A DNA stretch of 64,000 bases from Pseudomonas anuradhapurensis (GCF_014269225.2 NZ_CP077097.1:5157001-5221000), one strand, 5' to 3'; counted from the first letter of the stretch, positions 16,998 to 27,639 are shown. The notes: a model not told the origin generated them from the letters alone. Made by a program: numbers and translations.

Positions 16998-19714
16998 ACG
17001 CCCCGGCACTGCTGGCCGAAGGCATCAGCCATTGCTATGGCAACATGGCGGCCTTGCAAACCCTCGGCTTCAGCCTGCCGGCTGGCACCCGCTGCGCGCT
17101 GATCGGTCCGGACGGGGCTGGCAAGTCGACCCTGCTGGGCCTGATCGCCGGGGTCAAGCGCCTGCAACAGGGCGAACTGCAGGTGTTGGGTGGTTCGATC
17201 CGTCAGCGGCGCCACCGCGCGGCGCTGTACCCCAAAGTGGCATTCATGCCGCAAGGGCTGGGCAACAACCTTTATCCGGAACTGTCGATCAGCGAGAACA
17301 TCCGCTTTTTCGCCACCCTGTTCGGCCTTGGCCGCCGCGAATGCGAGCAGCGCATGGCCAACCTGCTGCAGGCCACCGACCTGCAGCGCTTCGCCGAGCG
17401 CCCGGCGGGCAAGCTGTCAGGCGGCATGAAACAGAAACTGGGCCTGTGTTGTGCGTTGATCCACGAGCCGGACCTGCTGATCCTCGATGAGCCGACCACT
17501 GGCGTCGACCCGCTGTCGCGGCGGCGCTTCTGGGAGCTGGTCGAAGAGGTTCGCGCGCAGCGCCCGCAACTGACCCTGCTGGTGGCCACCGCGTACATGG
17601 AAGAAGCCGAACAGTTCGAGCACTGCCTGATGCTCGATGGCGGCCACCTGCTGGCCGCCGGGCCTAGCCACGAATTGGCTGCGGCCACCCCCAGCGGCAA
17701 GCTGGACGATGCCTTCACCCAGTACCAGGGTGCGGGCAAGGCGCAACACCCGCCGCTGATCATCCCGCCACGCCCGGCGTCTGACGGCCCGGTGGCGATC
17801 GAAGCCCACGACCTGACCTTGCGCTTTGGCGACTTCACGGCGGTGAACAAGGTCAGTTTCGCCATTGGCCGCGGGGAAATTTTCGGCTTTCTCGGCTCCA
17901 ACGGCTGCGGCAAGACTACCACCATGAAAGTGCTCACCGGGCTGATACCGGCCAGTGAGGGCAGCGCCAGCCTGCTCGGCCGTCCGGTGGATGCCAGCGA
18001 CCTGGCCACACGCAAGCGGGTCGGTTTCATGTCGCAGAGCTTTTCGCTGTATGGCGAGCTCAGCACACGGCAGAACCTGACCCTGCATGCGCGCTTGTTC
18101 GACCTGCCCAAGGCGGAGAGCGCCCAACGCATCGATGAACTGATCGAGCGCTTCGACCTCGGCGCCATTGCCAACCAGCCGTCCGGCGCCCTGCCCCTCG
18201 GCCTGCGCCAGCGCCTGTCGCTGGCGGTCGCAGTATTGCACCGCCCGGAAGTGCTGATCCTCGACGAACCCACCTCCGGTGTCGACCCGGCCGCCCGCGA
18301 CGACTTCTGGCGCCTGCTGGTAGAACTGTCACGCGAGCAGGGCGTGACCATTTTCCTGTCCACTCACTTCATGAACGAAGCGCAGCGCTGCGACCGCATC
18401 TCGCTGATGCACGCCGGCCAGGTACTGGCCTGCGACACGCCGGATGCCCTGCAGCGCCAGTACCAGGGCGACACCCTCGAAGACGCGTTCGTGCGCTGCC
18501 TGGAACAAGCCCAGGAGCTGGCCCCGTCGACCACCGACAGCACCGTGCTGGAGCAGGCTGCCACGCCTGCACCAGCGCTACGCCAAGGCTTCAGCCTGCG
18601 GCGCCTGCTGGCCGTGGCCAGCCGCGAGGGCAAGGAACTGCTGCGCGACAAGGTACGCCTGGCCTTCGCCCTGCTGGGTGCGATGTTCATGATGGTGATC
18701 TTCGGCTATGGGATTTCGCTGGATGTGGAAAACCTCGCCTTCGCCGTCCACGATCAAGACCAGAGCCCGCAAAGCCGCGCCTACCTAGAAGCCTTCCGTG
18801 GCTCGCGCTATTTCGCCGAGCAACCGCTGATCCGCGATTCCCGCGACATGCACCAGCGCCTGCAGCGCTCGGAGATCAAGCTGGCGCTGGAGATTCCGCC
18901 CGGCTTTGGCCGCGACCTGTATGCCGGCCGCCAACCGGTGGTGGCCGCCTGGCTCGACGGTGGCATGCCGTTCCGCGCCGAAACCAGCCGCAACTACGTG
19001 GAAGCCGTGCACCAGGCCAACCTCGAACAGCTGGCGAAGGCCAGCAAACAGCCACAGCCACGCCAGGACCTGGTGCGCCTGGAAACACGTTTTCGCTACA
19101 ACCAGGACGTGGTCAGCGTGAATGCCATCGGCCCGGGTGTGATGGCCCTGATCCTGGCCTTCATCCCGGCCATGCTTACCGCGCTGGGCATCGTCCGCGA
19201 GAAAGAACTTGGCGCCATCACCAACTTCTACGCCACACCGCTCACCCGCCTGGAGTTCCTGCTCGGCAAGCAGATGCCGTACCTGGCCGTGAGCCTGGTC
19301 AACCTGGCGCTGCTGGTGGCGATGAACCGCTGGCTGTTCGCCGTACCGCTCAAGGGCAGCGTGCTGGCCCTGGCCTGTGGCGGCGTGGCCTACCTGCTGG
19401 CAACCACCAGCCTGGGCCTGCTGATCTCGGCTTTCACTCGCACCCAGATCGCCGCCATCCTCGGCACCATGATCATCACCAGCCTGCCGACCATCCAGTT
19501 TTCCGGCCTGATCGTGCCACGCTCGTCGCTGGACGGTGCAGCGGCGGTGATGGGCCAGTTGTTCCCGGCGGGCTACTTTCTCGATATTGCGGTGGGCACC
19601 TTCACCAAGGCGCTGGGCCTGCGCGAACTGTGGCCGCAGTGCCTGATCCTGCTGGGCTTCTTCACCGTGTTCACCGGCCTCAGCCTGGCCATGCTGAAGA
19701 AGCAGGAGGCCTGA
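16994..19714 (+). CDS. rbbA: RbbA-like tandem ABC ATPase fused to ABC-2 permease
   Basis: A 906-residue fusion of two ATP-binding domains and an ABC-2 membrane domain, close to the length of E. coli RbbA. The first domain has Walker A GPDGAGKST (K44), signature LSGGMKQKLG and Walker B LLILDEPTTGVD. The second has Walker A GSNGCGKTT (K307), Walker B VLILDEPTSGVD and a non-canonical signature LPLGLRQRLS. About six hydrophobic segments lie between residue 550 and the end. E. coli RbbA was first described as a ribosome-bound ATPase, yet the domain layout and operon indicate an exporter. It starts inside the HlyD stop and is followed one base later by the permease gene. Confidence 0.92.
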   Translation: MNAPALLAEGISHCYGNMAALQTLGFSLPAGTRCALIGPDGAGKSTLLGLIAGVKRLQQGELQVLGGSIRQRRHRAALYPKVAFMPQGLGNNLYPELSISENIRFFATLFGLGRRECEQRMANLLQATDLQRFAERPAGKLSGGMKQKLGLCCALIHEPDLLILDEPTTGVDPLSRRRFWELVEEVRAQRPQLTLLVATAYMEEAEQFEHCLMLDGGHLLAAGPSHELAAATPSGKLDDAFTQYQGAGKAQHPPLIIPPRPASDGPVAIEAHDLTLRFGDFTAVNKVSFAIGRGEIFGFLGSNGCGKTTTMKVLTGLIPASEGSASLLGRPVDASDLATRKRVGFMSQSFSLYGELSTRQNLTLHARLFDLPKAESAQRIDELIERFDLGAIANQPSGALPLGLRQRLSLAVAVLHRPEVLILDEPTSGVDPAARDDFWRLLVELSREQGVTIFLSTHFMNEAQRCDRISLMHAGQVLACDTPDALQRQYQGDTLEDAFVRCLEQAQELAPSTTDSTVLEQAATPAPALRQGFSLRRLLAVASREGKELLRDKVRLAFALLGAMFMMVIFGYGISLDVENLAFAVHDQDQSPQSRAYLEAFRGSRYFAEQPLIRDSRDMHQRLQRSEIKLALEIPPGFGRDLYAGRQPVVAAWLDGGMPFRAETSRNYVEAVHQANLEQLAKASKQPQPRQDLVRLETRFRYNQDVVSVNAIGPGVMALILAFIPAMLTALGIVREKELGAITNFYATPLTRLEFLLGKQMPYLAVSLVNLALLVAMNRWLFAVPLKGSVLALACGGVAYLLATTSLGLLISAFTRTQIAAILGTMIITSLPTIQFSGLIVPRSSLDGAAAVMGQLFPAGYFLDIAVGTFTKALGLRELWPQCLILLGFFTVFTGLSLAMLKKQEA

Positions 19715-19715
19715 C

Positions 19716-20828
19716 ATGTCGCACCTGAGCCATACCCTGCGCCTGGGCCTCAAGGAGCTGACCAGCCTGCGCCACGACAGCGTGTTGCTGCTGTTCCTGC
19801 TTTACGCCTTCAGCGTGGCCATCTACATGCCGGCAGCCGGTTCGGTGATCGGCGTGCACAATGCCAGCGTGGCAGTGGTCGACGAAGACCACAGCCTGCT
19901 GTCACGCAAGCTCAGCGAAGCCTTGCAACCGCCCGAGTTCCAGCCTGCCGTGCCGCTGGCCCCGGAGCGCCTGGACCAGGCCATGGACAGCGGCCAGTAC
20001 ACCTTCGTCATCAATGTGCCGGTGAACTTCCAGAGCGACCTGCTGGCAGGGCGCTCGCCAGAGCTGCAGATCAACGTCGATGCCACCGCCATGAGCCAGG
20101 CGTTCATGGGCGCCGGCTATATCGGCCGCATCTTCGAACGCGAGCTGCTCGACTACGGCCAGCGGGCGGACGCCCAGAGCCCGATCGCGCTCAACGCCAA
20201 GGCCCTGTTCAACCCCAACCTGGAGGGTGGCTGGTTCCTGGCGGTGATCCAGATCGTCAACAACATCACCATCCTGGCGATCATCCTCACCGGCACCGCG
20301 CTGCTGCGCGAGCGCGAACATGGCACCCTCGACCACCTGCTGGTGCTGCCGCTGACCGCCCTGGAAATCATGCTGGCGAAAATCGCCAGCAATGCGCTGG
20401 TGGTGGTGATCTGCACCTGGATTTCGCTGGTGGTGGTGGTCAAGGGTGCGCTGGGCGTGCCGCTGTCCGGCTCGATGGGGTTGTTCCTGGCGGTGACGGC
20501 GCTGTACCTGTTCGCCAGTACTGCCTTGGGCATCTTCCTCGCCACCCTGGCGCGTTCGACGCCGCAATTCGGCCTGTTGGCGATCCCGGTGATCATCCCG
20601 ATGCTGATGCTGTCCGGCGGCAGCACACCACTGGACAGCATGCCGCAATGGTTGCAATGGCTGATGCAGGGCTCGCCATCGACGCACTTCGTCAGCCTTG
20701 GCGCGGCGATCCTGTTCCGTGATGCCGGGTGGACAGTGGTGTGGCCGGACATCCTGGCACTGGCCGTGATTGGCCTGGTGTTCTTCAGCGTGGCCCTGGC
20801 ACGGTTTCGCCGTAGCCTGGCGTCCTGA
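19716..20828 (+). CDS. ABC-2 type permease (YhhJ-like)
   Basis: A 370-residue ABC-2 exporter permease. One transmembrane segment near residue 25 is followed by a large extracytoplasmic domain (about 45-170) and five C-terminal segments (from about 175). REHGTLDHLLVLPLTALEIMLAKI is the typical ABC-2 coupling-helix region. With the HlyD protein and RbbA-like protein it completes a three-gene export system; the substrate is not evident. A REP pair follows the stop. Confidence 0.93.
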   Translation: MSHLSHTLRLGLKELTSLRHDSVLLLFLLYAFSVAIYMPAAGSVIGVHNASVAVVDEDHSLLSRKLSEALQPPEFQPAVPLAPERLDQAMDSGQYTFVINVPVNFQSDLLAGRSPELQINVDATAMSQAFMGAGYIGRIFERELLDYGQRADAQSPIALNAKALFNPNLEGGWFLAVIQIVNNITILAIILTGTALLREREHGTLDHLLVLPLTALEIMLAKIASNALVVVICTWISLVVVVKGALGVPLSGSMGLFLAVTALYLFASTALGIFLATLARSTPQFGLLAIPVIIPMLMLSGGSTPLDSMPQWLQWLMQGSPSTHFVSLGAAILFRDAGWTVVWPDILALAVIGLVFFSVALARFRRSLAS

Positions 20829-20870
20829 CCCAAGCATACCCGGCTCAAAATCTGAAAGATTGCGCGATTC

Positions 20871-20958
20871 CTGTGGGAGCGGGTTTACCCGCGAACACCG
20901 GCGCAGCCGGTGCCACGCACCGCGTTGGATTCTTCGCGGCTAAAGCCGCTCCCACAGG
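20871..20958. repeat. Inverted pair of REP elements
   Basis: CTGTGGGAGCGGGTTTACCC plus GCGAA (from 20871) and a reverse copy TTCGCGGCTAAAGCCGCTCC plus CACAG (to 20958) flank an ACCGGCGCAGCCGGT hairpin. The pair lies between the convergent yhhJ-like and FliL-like genes and probably acts as a transcript end. Confidence 0.8.
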
Positions 20959-21008
20959 GATTGCGCCACAGTCCAGATGCACTGTTCCTGAGAGAGCCGG
21001 CTTACCGG

Positions 21009-21413
21009 TCACTGCACAATCAGGTTATTGAACAGCAAGTCCTCAACGATCGGCTTGCCCTCTTCCGCTTCCATCACCTGCTGCACCTGCTTCAGCGCTT
21101 CCTGGCGCAAATGCTCCTTGGCCTCGACATTGCTCATGCTGTCCACCGATTGCTGGGTAAACAGCGCCACCAGCTGGTTGCGGATCAGCGGCTCGTGGTG
21201 CTTCACCGCCTTGGCGGCTTCGTCGCCGGTCACGCGCAGGGCCACATCGGCCTTGTACACGCGCAGCCGCGGGCTGCCGTCGAGGGCATAGTTGCCGACA
21301 AAGGGCGGGCTCAGGCTGATGTAGGCGACCTTGGGCGCCCCTTCCTTGGCTTCCTCGGCCATGGCCGCAGCCGGCAGCAGCAGCGCCAGCACCATCAAGA
21401 TCCACGCTTTCAC
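21009..21413 (-). CDS. FliL-like secreted protein, outside any flagellar cluster
   Basis: A 134-residue protein starting with GTG at 21413; GAGGAG seven bases before it decides against the longer frame to 21470. The N-terminus (VKAWILMVLALLLPAAAMAEE) reads as a cleavable signal peptide. The rest (YISLSPPFVGNYALDG; LIRNQLVALFTQQSVDSM; KPIVEDLLFNNLIVQ) matches the periplasmic FliL/stomatin-like domain. Canonical FliL has an uncleaved anchor and lies in a flagellar operon; here there are no flagellar genes nearby, so a role in motor function is doubtful. Confidence 0.85.
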   Translation of the reverse strand: MKAWILMVLALLLPAAAMAEEAKEGAPKVAYISLSPPFVGNYALDGSPRLRVYKADVALRVTGDEAAKAVKHHEPLIRNQLVALFTQQSVDSMSNVEAKEHLRQEALKQVQQVMEAEEGKPIVEDLLFNNLIVQ

Positions 21414-21570
21414 GAATTCGCTCCTCAATACAGTTGTCGCCAGCTTACCCAGCCCACCGCTCAAACCCAAGCCCGGGCTTATGCCGCGCCATCAGGACGA
21501 GCCATGCTCGTTGACCGGCAAGGCGGCCCTCCTACACTTATCGGCCACTACCCGCAAAGGAATAGCCCCG

Positions 21571-22548
21571 ATGAAAGCTGTGTTGTGCAAAACCCTGGGC
21601 CCGGCGCGTGACCTGGTGCTGGAAGAAGTGGCCAGCCCGGTACCGAAGAAGAACGAGATCCTGCTGGATGTACAAGCTGCCGGGGTCAACTTTCCCGATA
21701 CCCTGATCATCGAAGGCAAGTACCAGTTCCAGCCACCCTTGCCATTCTCTCCCGGCGGTGAGGCGGCAGGCGTGGTCGCCGCAGTCGGAGAAAAGGCCGG
21801 CGCATTCAAGGTCGGCGACCGGGTCATGGCGCTCACCGGCTGGGGGGCGTTCGCGGAACAGGTGGCGGTGCCGTTCTACAACGTGTTGCCGATGCCGGCG
21901 AGCATGGACTTCACCACCGCAGCAGCATTCGGCATGACCTACGGCACCTCCATGCATGCCCTGCGCCAGCGTGGCCAGCTGCAGGCAGGTGAAACCCTGC
22001 TGGTGCTGGGCGCATCCGGTGGGGTCGGCCTGGCGGCGGTGGAGATCGGCAAGGCCATGGGCGCCCGCGTGATCGCGGCGGCCAGCAGTGCGGAAAAACT
22101 GGCCGTGGCCAAGGCGGCCGGCGCCGATGAACTGATCGACTACAGCCAGGCCAGCCTGCGTGACGAGATCAAGCGCCTGACCGGCGGCCAGGGCGTGGAC
22201 GTGATCTATGATCCGGTGGGCGGTGAGCTGTTCGAGCAGGCGGTGCGCGGGCTGGCCTGGAATGGCCGGCTGTTGGTGGTGGGCTTTGCCAGCGGGACCA
22301 TCCCGCAACTTGCAGCCAACCTGGTGCTGCTCAAGGGCGTAGCGGTGCTGGGGGTGTTCTGGGGAGCGTTTGCGCAACGCCAGCCGCAGGACAACGCGGC
22401 CAACTTCCAGCAACTGTTTGCCTGGCATGCCGAAGGCAAGCTGAAGCCGCTGGTGTCGCAGACTTATCCACTGGCCGAGGCGGGCGCGGCCATTGAAAGG
22501 CTGGGGCAGCGCCAGGCTGTGGGTAAGTTGGTGGTGCTGGCTCACTGA
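21571..22548 (+). CDS. NADPH:quinone oxidoreductase family protein (zeta-crystallin-like MDR)
   Basis: A 325-residue medium-chain reductase without the structural-zinc insert. It has GVNFPDTLIIEGKYQ, the PGGEAAGVV segment and the NADPH fold LLVLGASGGVGLAAVEIGKAMGA with AASSAEKLA as the phosphate-binding region. AAAGGA lies about eight bases before the start. It probably reduces quinones or enals with NADPH; the substrate is unknown. It is divergent from the FliL-like gene. Confidence 0.92.
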   Translation: MKAVLCKTLGPARDLVLEEVASPVPKKNEILLDVQAAGVNFPDTLIIEGKYQFQPPLPFSPGGEAAGVVAAVGEKAGAFKVGDRVMALTGWGAFAEQVAVPFYNVLPMPASMDFTTAAAFGMTYGTSMHALRQRGQLQAGETLLVLGASGGVGLAAVEIGKAMGARVIAAASSAEKLAVAKAAGADELIDYSQASLRDEIKRLTGGQGVDVIYDPVGGELFEQAVRGLAWNGRLLVVGFASGTIPQLAANLVLLKGVAVLGVFWGAFAQRQPQDNAANFQQLFAWHAEGKLKPLVSQTYPLAEAGAAIERLGQRQAVGKLVVLAH

Positions 22549-22552
22549 TTTT

Positions 22553-22654
22553 GGGGCTGCTGCGCAGCCCATCGCGACACAAGGCCGCTCCTGCAGGGTT
22601 ACGCATTCCCCTGTAGGAGCGGCCTTGTGTCGCGATGGGCCGCAAAGCGGCCCC
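22553..22654. repeat. Inverted pair of REP elements (CGACACAAGGCCGC type)
   Basis: Two long near-identical copies face each other. Each contains ATCGCGACACAAGGCCGCTC and ends in a GC-stem (GGGGCTGCTGCGCAGCCC at 22553; GGGCCGCAAAGCGGCCCC at the far end). They fill the entire gap between the convergent quinone reductase and chaC genes and can fold into one large hairpin. Confidence 0.85.
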
Positions 22655-22662
22655 GGAAATAC

Positions 22663-23313
22663 TCAAACTTCCCGCAGGTTATGGCAGCGGCGGAACCGCG
22701 CTTCGAGATTGCGATCGGGCATCTGGTGACTACGCAGGGCATTCAAGGTCTGCTCGACATAATCACGGGTAGTGCCATAGCGCCCCTTGGCGCTGGCCAG
22801 GATCTGGCTCAGCAAGGTATCGGGCAAATTCCCGGCATAGCACGGCAGGTGCCGCTCCAGCACAAAGCCCAGCGCCTGCACCTTGCTGCCATCACCCAGC
22901 CGGCAGTTGAGCCAGTGCGGCCGATACGCCGGGTACGGCATTTCGCGTTGCCACAGGGCCATCAGTGAGTCGTCCAGGTTGCTTTCATCCAACCGGTAGG
23001 CAAAGCCGCTGCAGGAGCCACCCCGGTCCAGGCCGAATACCAGCCCAGGAGTTTCCGGGGTGCCGCGGTGTTCGTGCGACCACAAATACAAGCCCCGGTG
23101 GTAACCGTGCACCCGGGCGCGCTGGCGTTCCACGGAGTTGCACTCTGGTCGCCATATCAAAGAACCATAGGCAAACAGCCAGACCGGCCCACCCTGATGG
23201 CGAGACATGGTGCTCTGCATGGAGTTGTACAGTTGCTCGTGGGTCAGTTGCTGACCGAAGTCGAGCGAGGGAGGATAAGTAACTTTCCAGGACGAACTTT
23301 CAAGTGCCGACAT
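22663..23313 (-). CDS. chaC: Gamma-glutamylcyclotransferase ChaC
   Basis: A 216-residue ChaC-family enzyme that cleaves glutathione to 5-oxoproline and Cys-Gly. The substrate loop VWLFAYGSLIWRP and the catalytic-Glu segment HRGTPETPGLVFGL are both present. The frame is open to 23433, but the ATG at 23313 (MSALESSSWKV) fits the family length. Promoter and leader lie in the 278-base gap upstream, which also holds a REP remnant and a hairpin belonging to the next gene. Confidence 0.93.
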   Translation of the reverse strand: MSALESSSWKVTYPPSLDFGQQLTHEQLYNSMQSTMSRHQGGPVWLFAYGSLIWRPECNSVERQRARVHGYHRGLYLWSHEHRGTPETPGLVFGLDRGGSCSGFAYRLDESNLDDSLMALWQREMPYPAYRPHWLNCRLGDGSKVQALGFVLERHLPCYAGNLPDTLLSQILASAKGRYGTTRDYVEQTLNALRSHQMPDRNLEARFRRCHNLREV

Positions 23314-23397
23314 AAGCTGCCGCCATGATTCCCTGTGAACTACACATGTAGCGAAAAAACGATTCGAGGCAGTCGTAATGTACCGCCTGTGCCAACC

Positions 23398-23425
23398 TTG
23401 TCGCCGGCAAGCCAGCTCCCGCAGG
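23398..23425. repeat. Single degenerate REP element
   Basis: TTGTCGCCGGCAAGCCAGCT plus CCCGCAGG is a diverged relative of the GCGGGCATGCCCGC family with a GCCGGCAAGCC core. It lies alone upstream of chaC. No partner copy is visible nearby. Confidence 0.5.
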
Positions 23426-23542
23426 GGAGTCATGCATAACCTAAGGCAGACCGGTGCACTAGCTCAAGTATATGTCGAAATTTTCATCGGGCATTCCGAC
23501 GATTGGGAATTATTATTCCAGGCAGCATGAAAGTTATTAGCC

Positions 23543-23565
23543 AAGGCGGTAACAATTACCGCCTT
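23543..23565 (-). terminator. Hairpin after the ferredoxin-reductase gene
   Basis: AAGGCGGTAA, loop CAA and TTACCGCCTT form a perfect 10-bp stem in an AT-rich spot 27 bases beyond the reductase stop. On the minus strand it is followed by GGCTAATAACTTT, which is not a strong U-tract. It is a plausible end for the ubiD-reductase transcript. Confidence 0.5.
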
Positions 23566-23591
23566 ATGGCCGCACTTTGAAACTTTGGTTA

Positions 23592-24560
23592 TTAACCGCG
23601 CGGGGCGTAGGCAAACACATCTGCGCGCATGCGGTGCGCATCCATGCCAGCTTCGACCAGGGCATCGAGGGTGGCATAGATCATGTTTGGCGAGCCGCTG
23701 GCATAGACATGCACGGTATTGAGGTCGGCAATGTCTTCGCAGACCGCCTCATGCAGCATGCCGCAACGGCCTTCCCAGCCGCACAGGTCGCTGACGACCT
23801 GATGCAGGAACAGGTTGGGCAGGCGCTGCCATTCTTGCCAATGCTCGATCTGGTAGAAGTCCTCGGGCCGGCGCACGCCCCAGTACAGGTGCACCGGGTG
23901 GCGGAAGCCCTGCGCCCGGCAATGCTCGACCAGGCTGTGCATCTGGCCCATGCCTGTGCCGGCGGCGATCAGCACCAGCGGCCCGTCAGGCAGCTCGGCC
24001 AGGTGGGTGTCGCCGAACGGCATTTCGATGCGCGCCAGGCGGTCGCGCTGCAGCTGGGCAATCAGTTGCACCGCGCTGGGCTCGCGCGCCAGCACATGCA
24101 ACTCCAGCTCACGCCCGGAATGAGGGGCGGAAGCCAGCGAAAACGCCGCCTGCTTGCCACCGTCGCGCTCGATCATCAGGTATTGCCCAGCGTGATAGCG
24201 CGGCGGCTTGCCGGCTGGTGCGAGCAAGCGCACACGCCAAACATCGCCACCCACCTCGACGCACTCACTGACGCTGCATGCCAGCTTGCGCACCGGCAGC
24301 TCGCCCAGGGCGAGCACACCATCCCAGAGCAACACGCAGTCCTCCAGCGGTTCGGCTATGCAGGTAAACAGCTCACCATGGTCGCGGACCTCGCCATCCT
24401 GGCAAACCCGGCCTTCGACCAGCAACGCGGCGCAAACATGGCAATTGCCATTGCGGCAGCTGTTCGGGCAGTCATAGCCCAGCCGCCGCGCTCCATCCAG
24501 GATCCGTTCCCCGGGTTCGAGCGCCAGCACCGCCCCGGACGGCTGCAACGTTACCTGCAT
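23592..24560 (-). CDS. 2Fe-2S ferredoxin-NAD(P)H reductase fusion (AscD-like flavin oxidoreductase)
   Basis: A 322-residue electron-transfer protein. Residues 1-90 are a plant-type ferredoxin with the cluster cysteines in SCRNGNCHVC and a distal Cys in LFTCIAEP. A FAD domain follows (YHAGQYLMIERDG; AAFSLASAP), then a pyridine-nucleotide domain (VLIAAGTGMGQMHSLVEH; VYASGSPNMI). It is usually annotated as CDP-6-deoxy-delta-3,4-glucoseen reductase, but no deoxysugar genes are present. The ATG overlaps the ubiD stop (ATGA), so it is coupled to ubiD. E. coli likewise has the flavin reductase gene fre beside ubiD, which suggests a role in supplying reduced flavin. Confidence 0.9.
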   Translation of the reverse strand: MQVTLQPSGAVLALEPGERILDGARRLGYDCPNSCRNGNCHVCAALLVEGRVCQDGEVRDHGELFTCIAEPLEDCVLLWDGVLALGELPVRKLACSVSECVEVGGDVWRVRLLAPAGKPPRYHAGQYLMIERDGGKQAAFSLASAPHSGRELELHVLAREPSAVQLIAQLQRDRLARIEMPFGDTHLAELPDGPLVLIAAGTGMGQMHSLVEHCRAQGFRHPVHLYWGVRRPEDFYQIEHWQEWQRLPNLFLHQVVSDLCGWEGRCGMLHEAVCEDIADLNTVHVYASGSPNMIYATLDALVEAGMDAHRMRADVFAYAPRG

Positions 24561-26026
24561 CAATCTATTCCCAACTGATCCCACAGCTCATCAATACGGC
24601 GGGTAACGGCTTCGTCCTTGACGATGACCCGCCCCCATTCGCGTGTCGTCTCGCCCGGCCACTTGTGCGTGGCGTCCAGGCCCATCTTCGACCCCAACCC
24701 CGATACCGGCGACGCAAAGTCGAGGTAGTCGATAGGCGTGTTGTCGATCATTACCGTATCACGCTTGGGGTCCATGCGCGTGGTGATGGCCCAGATCACA
24801 TCGTTCCAGTCGCGGGCGTTGATGTCATCGTCGGTGACAATAACGAACTTGGTGTACATGAACTGTCGCAGGAACGACCACACACCCAGCATCACGCGCT
24901 TGGCGTGGCCTGGGTACTGCTTTTTCATGGTGACCACCGCCATGCGGTACGAACAGCCTTCCGGCGGCAGGTAGAAGTCGACAATTTCCGGGAACTGCTT
25001 TTGCAGGATCGGCACGAACACTTCGTTCAGTGCCACACCGAGAATCGCCGGCTCATCCGGTGGGCGGCCGGTATAGGTGCTGTGGTAGATCGGTTTCTGC
25101 CGGTGGGTGATGCGCTCGACGGTGAACACCGGGAAGCTGTCCACTTCGTTGTAATAGCCGGTGTGGTCGCCATACGGGCCTTCCGGGGCCATCTCGCCCG
25201 GGTGGATCACCCCTTCCAGAATGATCTCGGCGGTGGCCGGCACCTGCAGGCTGCTGCCCCGGCACTTGACCAGCTCGGTACGGTTGCCACGCAGCAGGCC
25301 GGCGAAGGCATATTCCGACAGGGTATCCGGCACCGGCGTCACCGCGCCAAGGATGGTTGCCGGGTCCGCCCCCAGGGCCACGGCGACCGGGAACGGCTGG
25401 CCGGGGTGCTTCTCGCACCACTCGCGGTAGTCCAGGGCACCGCCACGGTGGCTGAGCCAGCGCATGATGACCTTGTTGCGGCCGATCACCTGCTGGCGAT
25501 AGATGCCCAGGTTCTGGCGGTCCTTGTTCGTGCCACGGGTGACGGTGAGCCCCCAGGTGATCAGCGGTGCGACGTCGCCCGGCCAGCAGTGCTGGATCGG
25601 CAGTGCCCCGAGGTCGACATCGTCACCCTCGACCACCACTTCCTGGCACACCGCGTCCTTGACCACCTTTGGCGCCATCGACACGACTTTCTTGAAGATC
25701 GGCAGCTTGGACCAAGCGTCCTTCAGGCCTTTCGGCGGCTCGGGCTCCTTGAGGAAGGCCAGCAGCTTGCCGATTTCGCGCAGTTCCGCCACCGATTCGG
25801 CGCCCATGCCCATGGCCACGCGCTCCGGGGTGCCGAACAGGTTGCCCAGCACCGGGATGTCGAAGCCGGTGGGCTTTTCGAACAGCAACGCTGGGCCCTT
25901 GGCGCGCAGGGTGCGGTCGCAGACCTCGGTCATTTCCAGCACTGGGGAGATCGGAACCTGGATGCGCTTGAGCTCGCCGCGCTGTTCCAGGCCACGGATG
26001 AAGTCGCGCAAGTCGCGATACTGCAT
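24560..26026 (-). CDS. ubiD: 4-hydroxy-3-polyprenylbenzoate decarboxylase
   Basis: A 488-residue UbiD that decarboxylates the prenylated hydroxybenzoate in ubiquinone synthesis using prenylated FMN. Family motifs are [20 protein letters not shown] at the start, [30 protein letters not shown] and [15 protein letters not shown], which carries cofactor- and metal-contact residues. Its partner UbiX is not in the window. It is followed in the operon by the overlapping ferredoxin reductase. A REP pair separates it from rho. Confidence 0.97.
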   Translation of the reverse strand: MQYRDLRDFIRGLEQRGELKRIQVPISPVLEMTEVCDRTLRAKGPALLFEKPTGFDIPVLGNLFGTPERVAMGMGAESVAELREIGKLLAFLKEPEPPKGLKDAWSKLPIFKKVVSMAPKVVKDAVCQEVVVEGDDVDLGALPIQHCWPGDVAPLITWGLTVTRGTNKDRQNLGIYRQQVIGRNKVIMRWLSHRGGALDYREWCEKHPGQPFPVAVALGADPATILGAVTPVPDTLSEYAFAGLLRGNRTELVKCRGSSLQVPATAEIILEGVIHPGEMAPEGPYGDHTGYYNEVDSFPVFTVERITHRQKPIYHSTYTGRPPDEPAILGVALNEVFVPILQKQFPEIVDFYLPPEGCSYRMAVVTMKKQYPGHAKRVMLGVWSFLRQFMYTKFVIVTDDDINARDWNDVIWAITTRMDPKRDTVMIDNTPIDYLDFASPVSGLGSKMGLDATHKWPGETTREWGRVIVKDEAVTRRIDELWDQLGID

Positions 26027-26104
26027 GCAGGAGCCTCATGTTGGCCGTATCGGTCGGGGTGCAGAGTGTAGCGCCGTTCGGGGCTCAGTGGCCAAAAATG
26101 ACTT

Positions 26105-26204
26105 GGGGCCGCTTCGCGTCCCATCGCGACACAAGGCCGCTCCTACAGGTTACGTATTCCCTGTAGGAGCGGCCTTGTGTCGCGATGGGCTGCGAAGCAG
26201 CCCC
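26105..26204. repeat. Inverted pair of REP elements (CGACACAAGGCCGC type)
   Basis: Two near-identical copies face each other around TTACGTATTCC; the outer ends are GGGGCCGCTTCGCGTCCC and GGGCTGCGAAGCAGCCCC. They lie between the rho stop and the ubiD start on the same strand and can fold as one long hairpin at the end of the rho transcript. Confidence 0.85.
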
Positions 26205-26226
26205 ATTCAATACCTGGCCGGGACGC

Positions 26227-27486
<1,260 letters not shown>

Positions 27487-27639
27487 AAGGGGAATGACGT
27501 AATCATGTAAGAAGGGAGAATTAAGCTTCTGGCTTAATGAAGCCGCGCCGCTAGATGGCGACAGGATCGCGTACTGATTCGAATTAGGGATGCTTCGGCG
27601 ACGGCGTGTAGAGGGCACTGGAGAAGCAGTGCGAGGCCG

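Noticed and set aside
23592..24560. Deoxysugar biosynthesis enzyme (CDP-6-deoxy-glucoseen reductase)
   Set aside because: The domain layout fits that annotation, but no sugar-nucleotide genes are present and the gene is coupled to ubiD, so the specific name is not supported.
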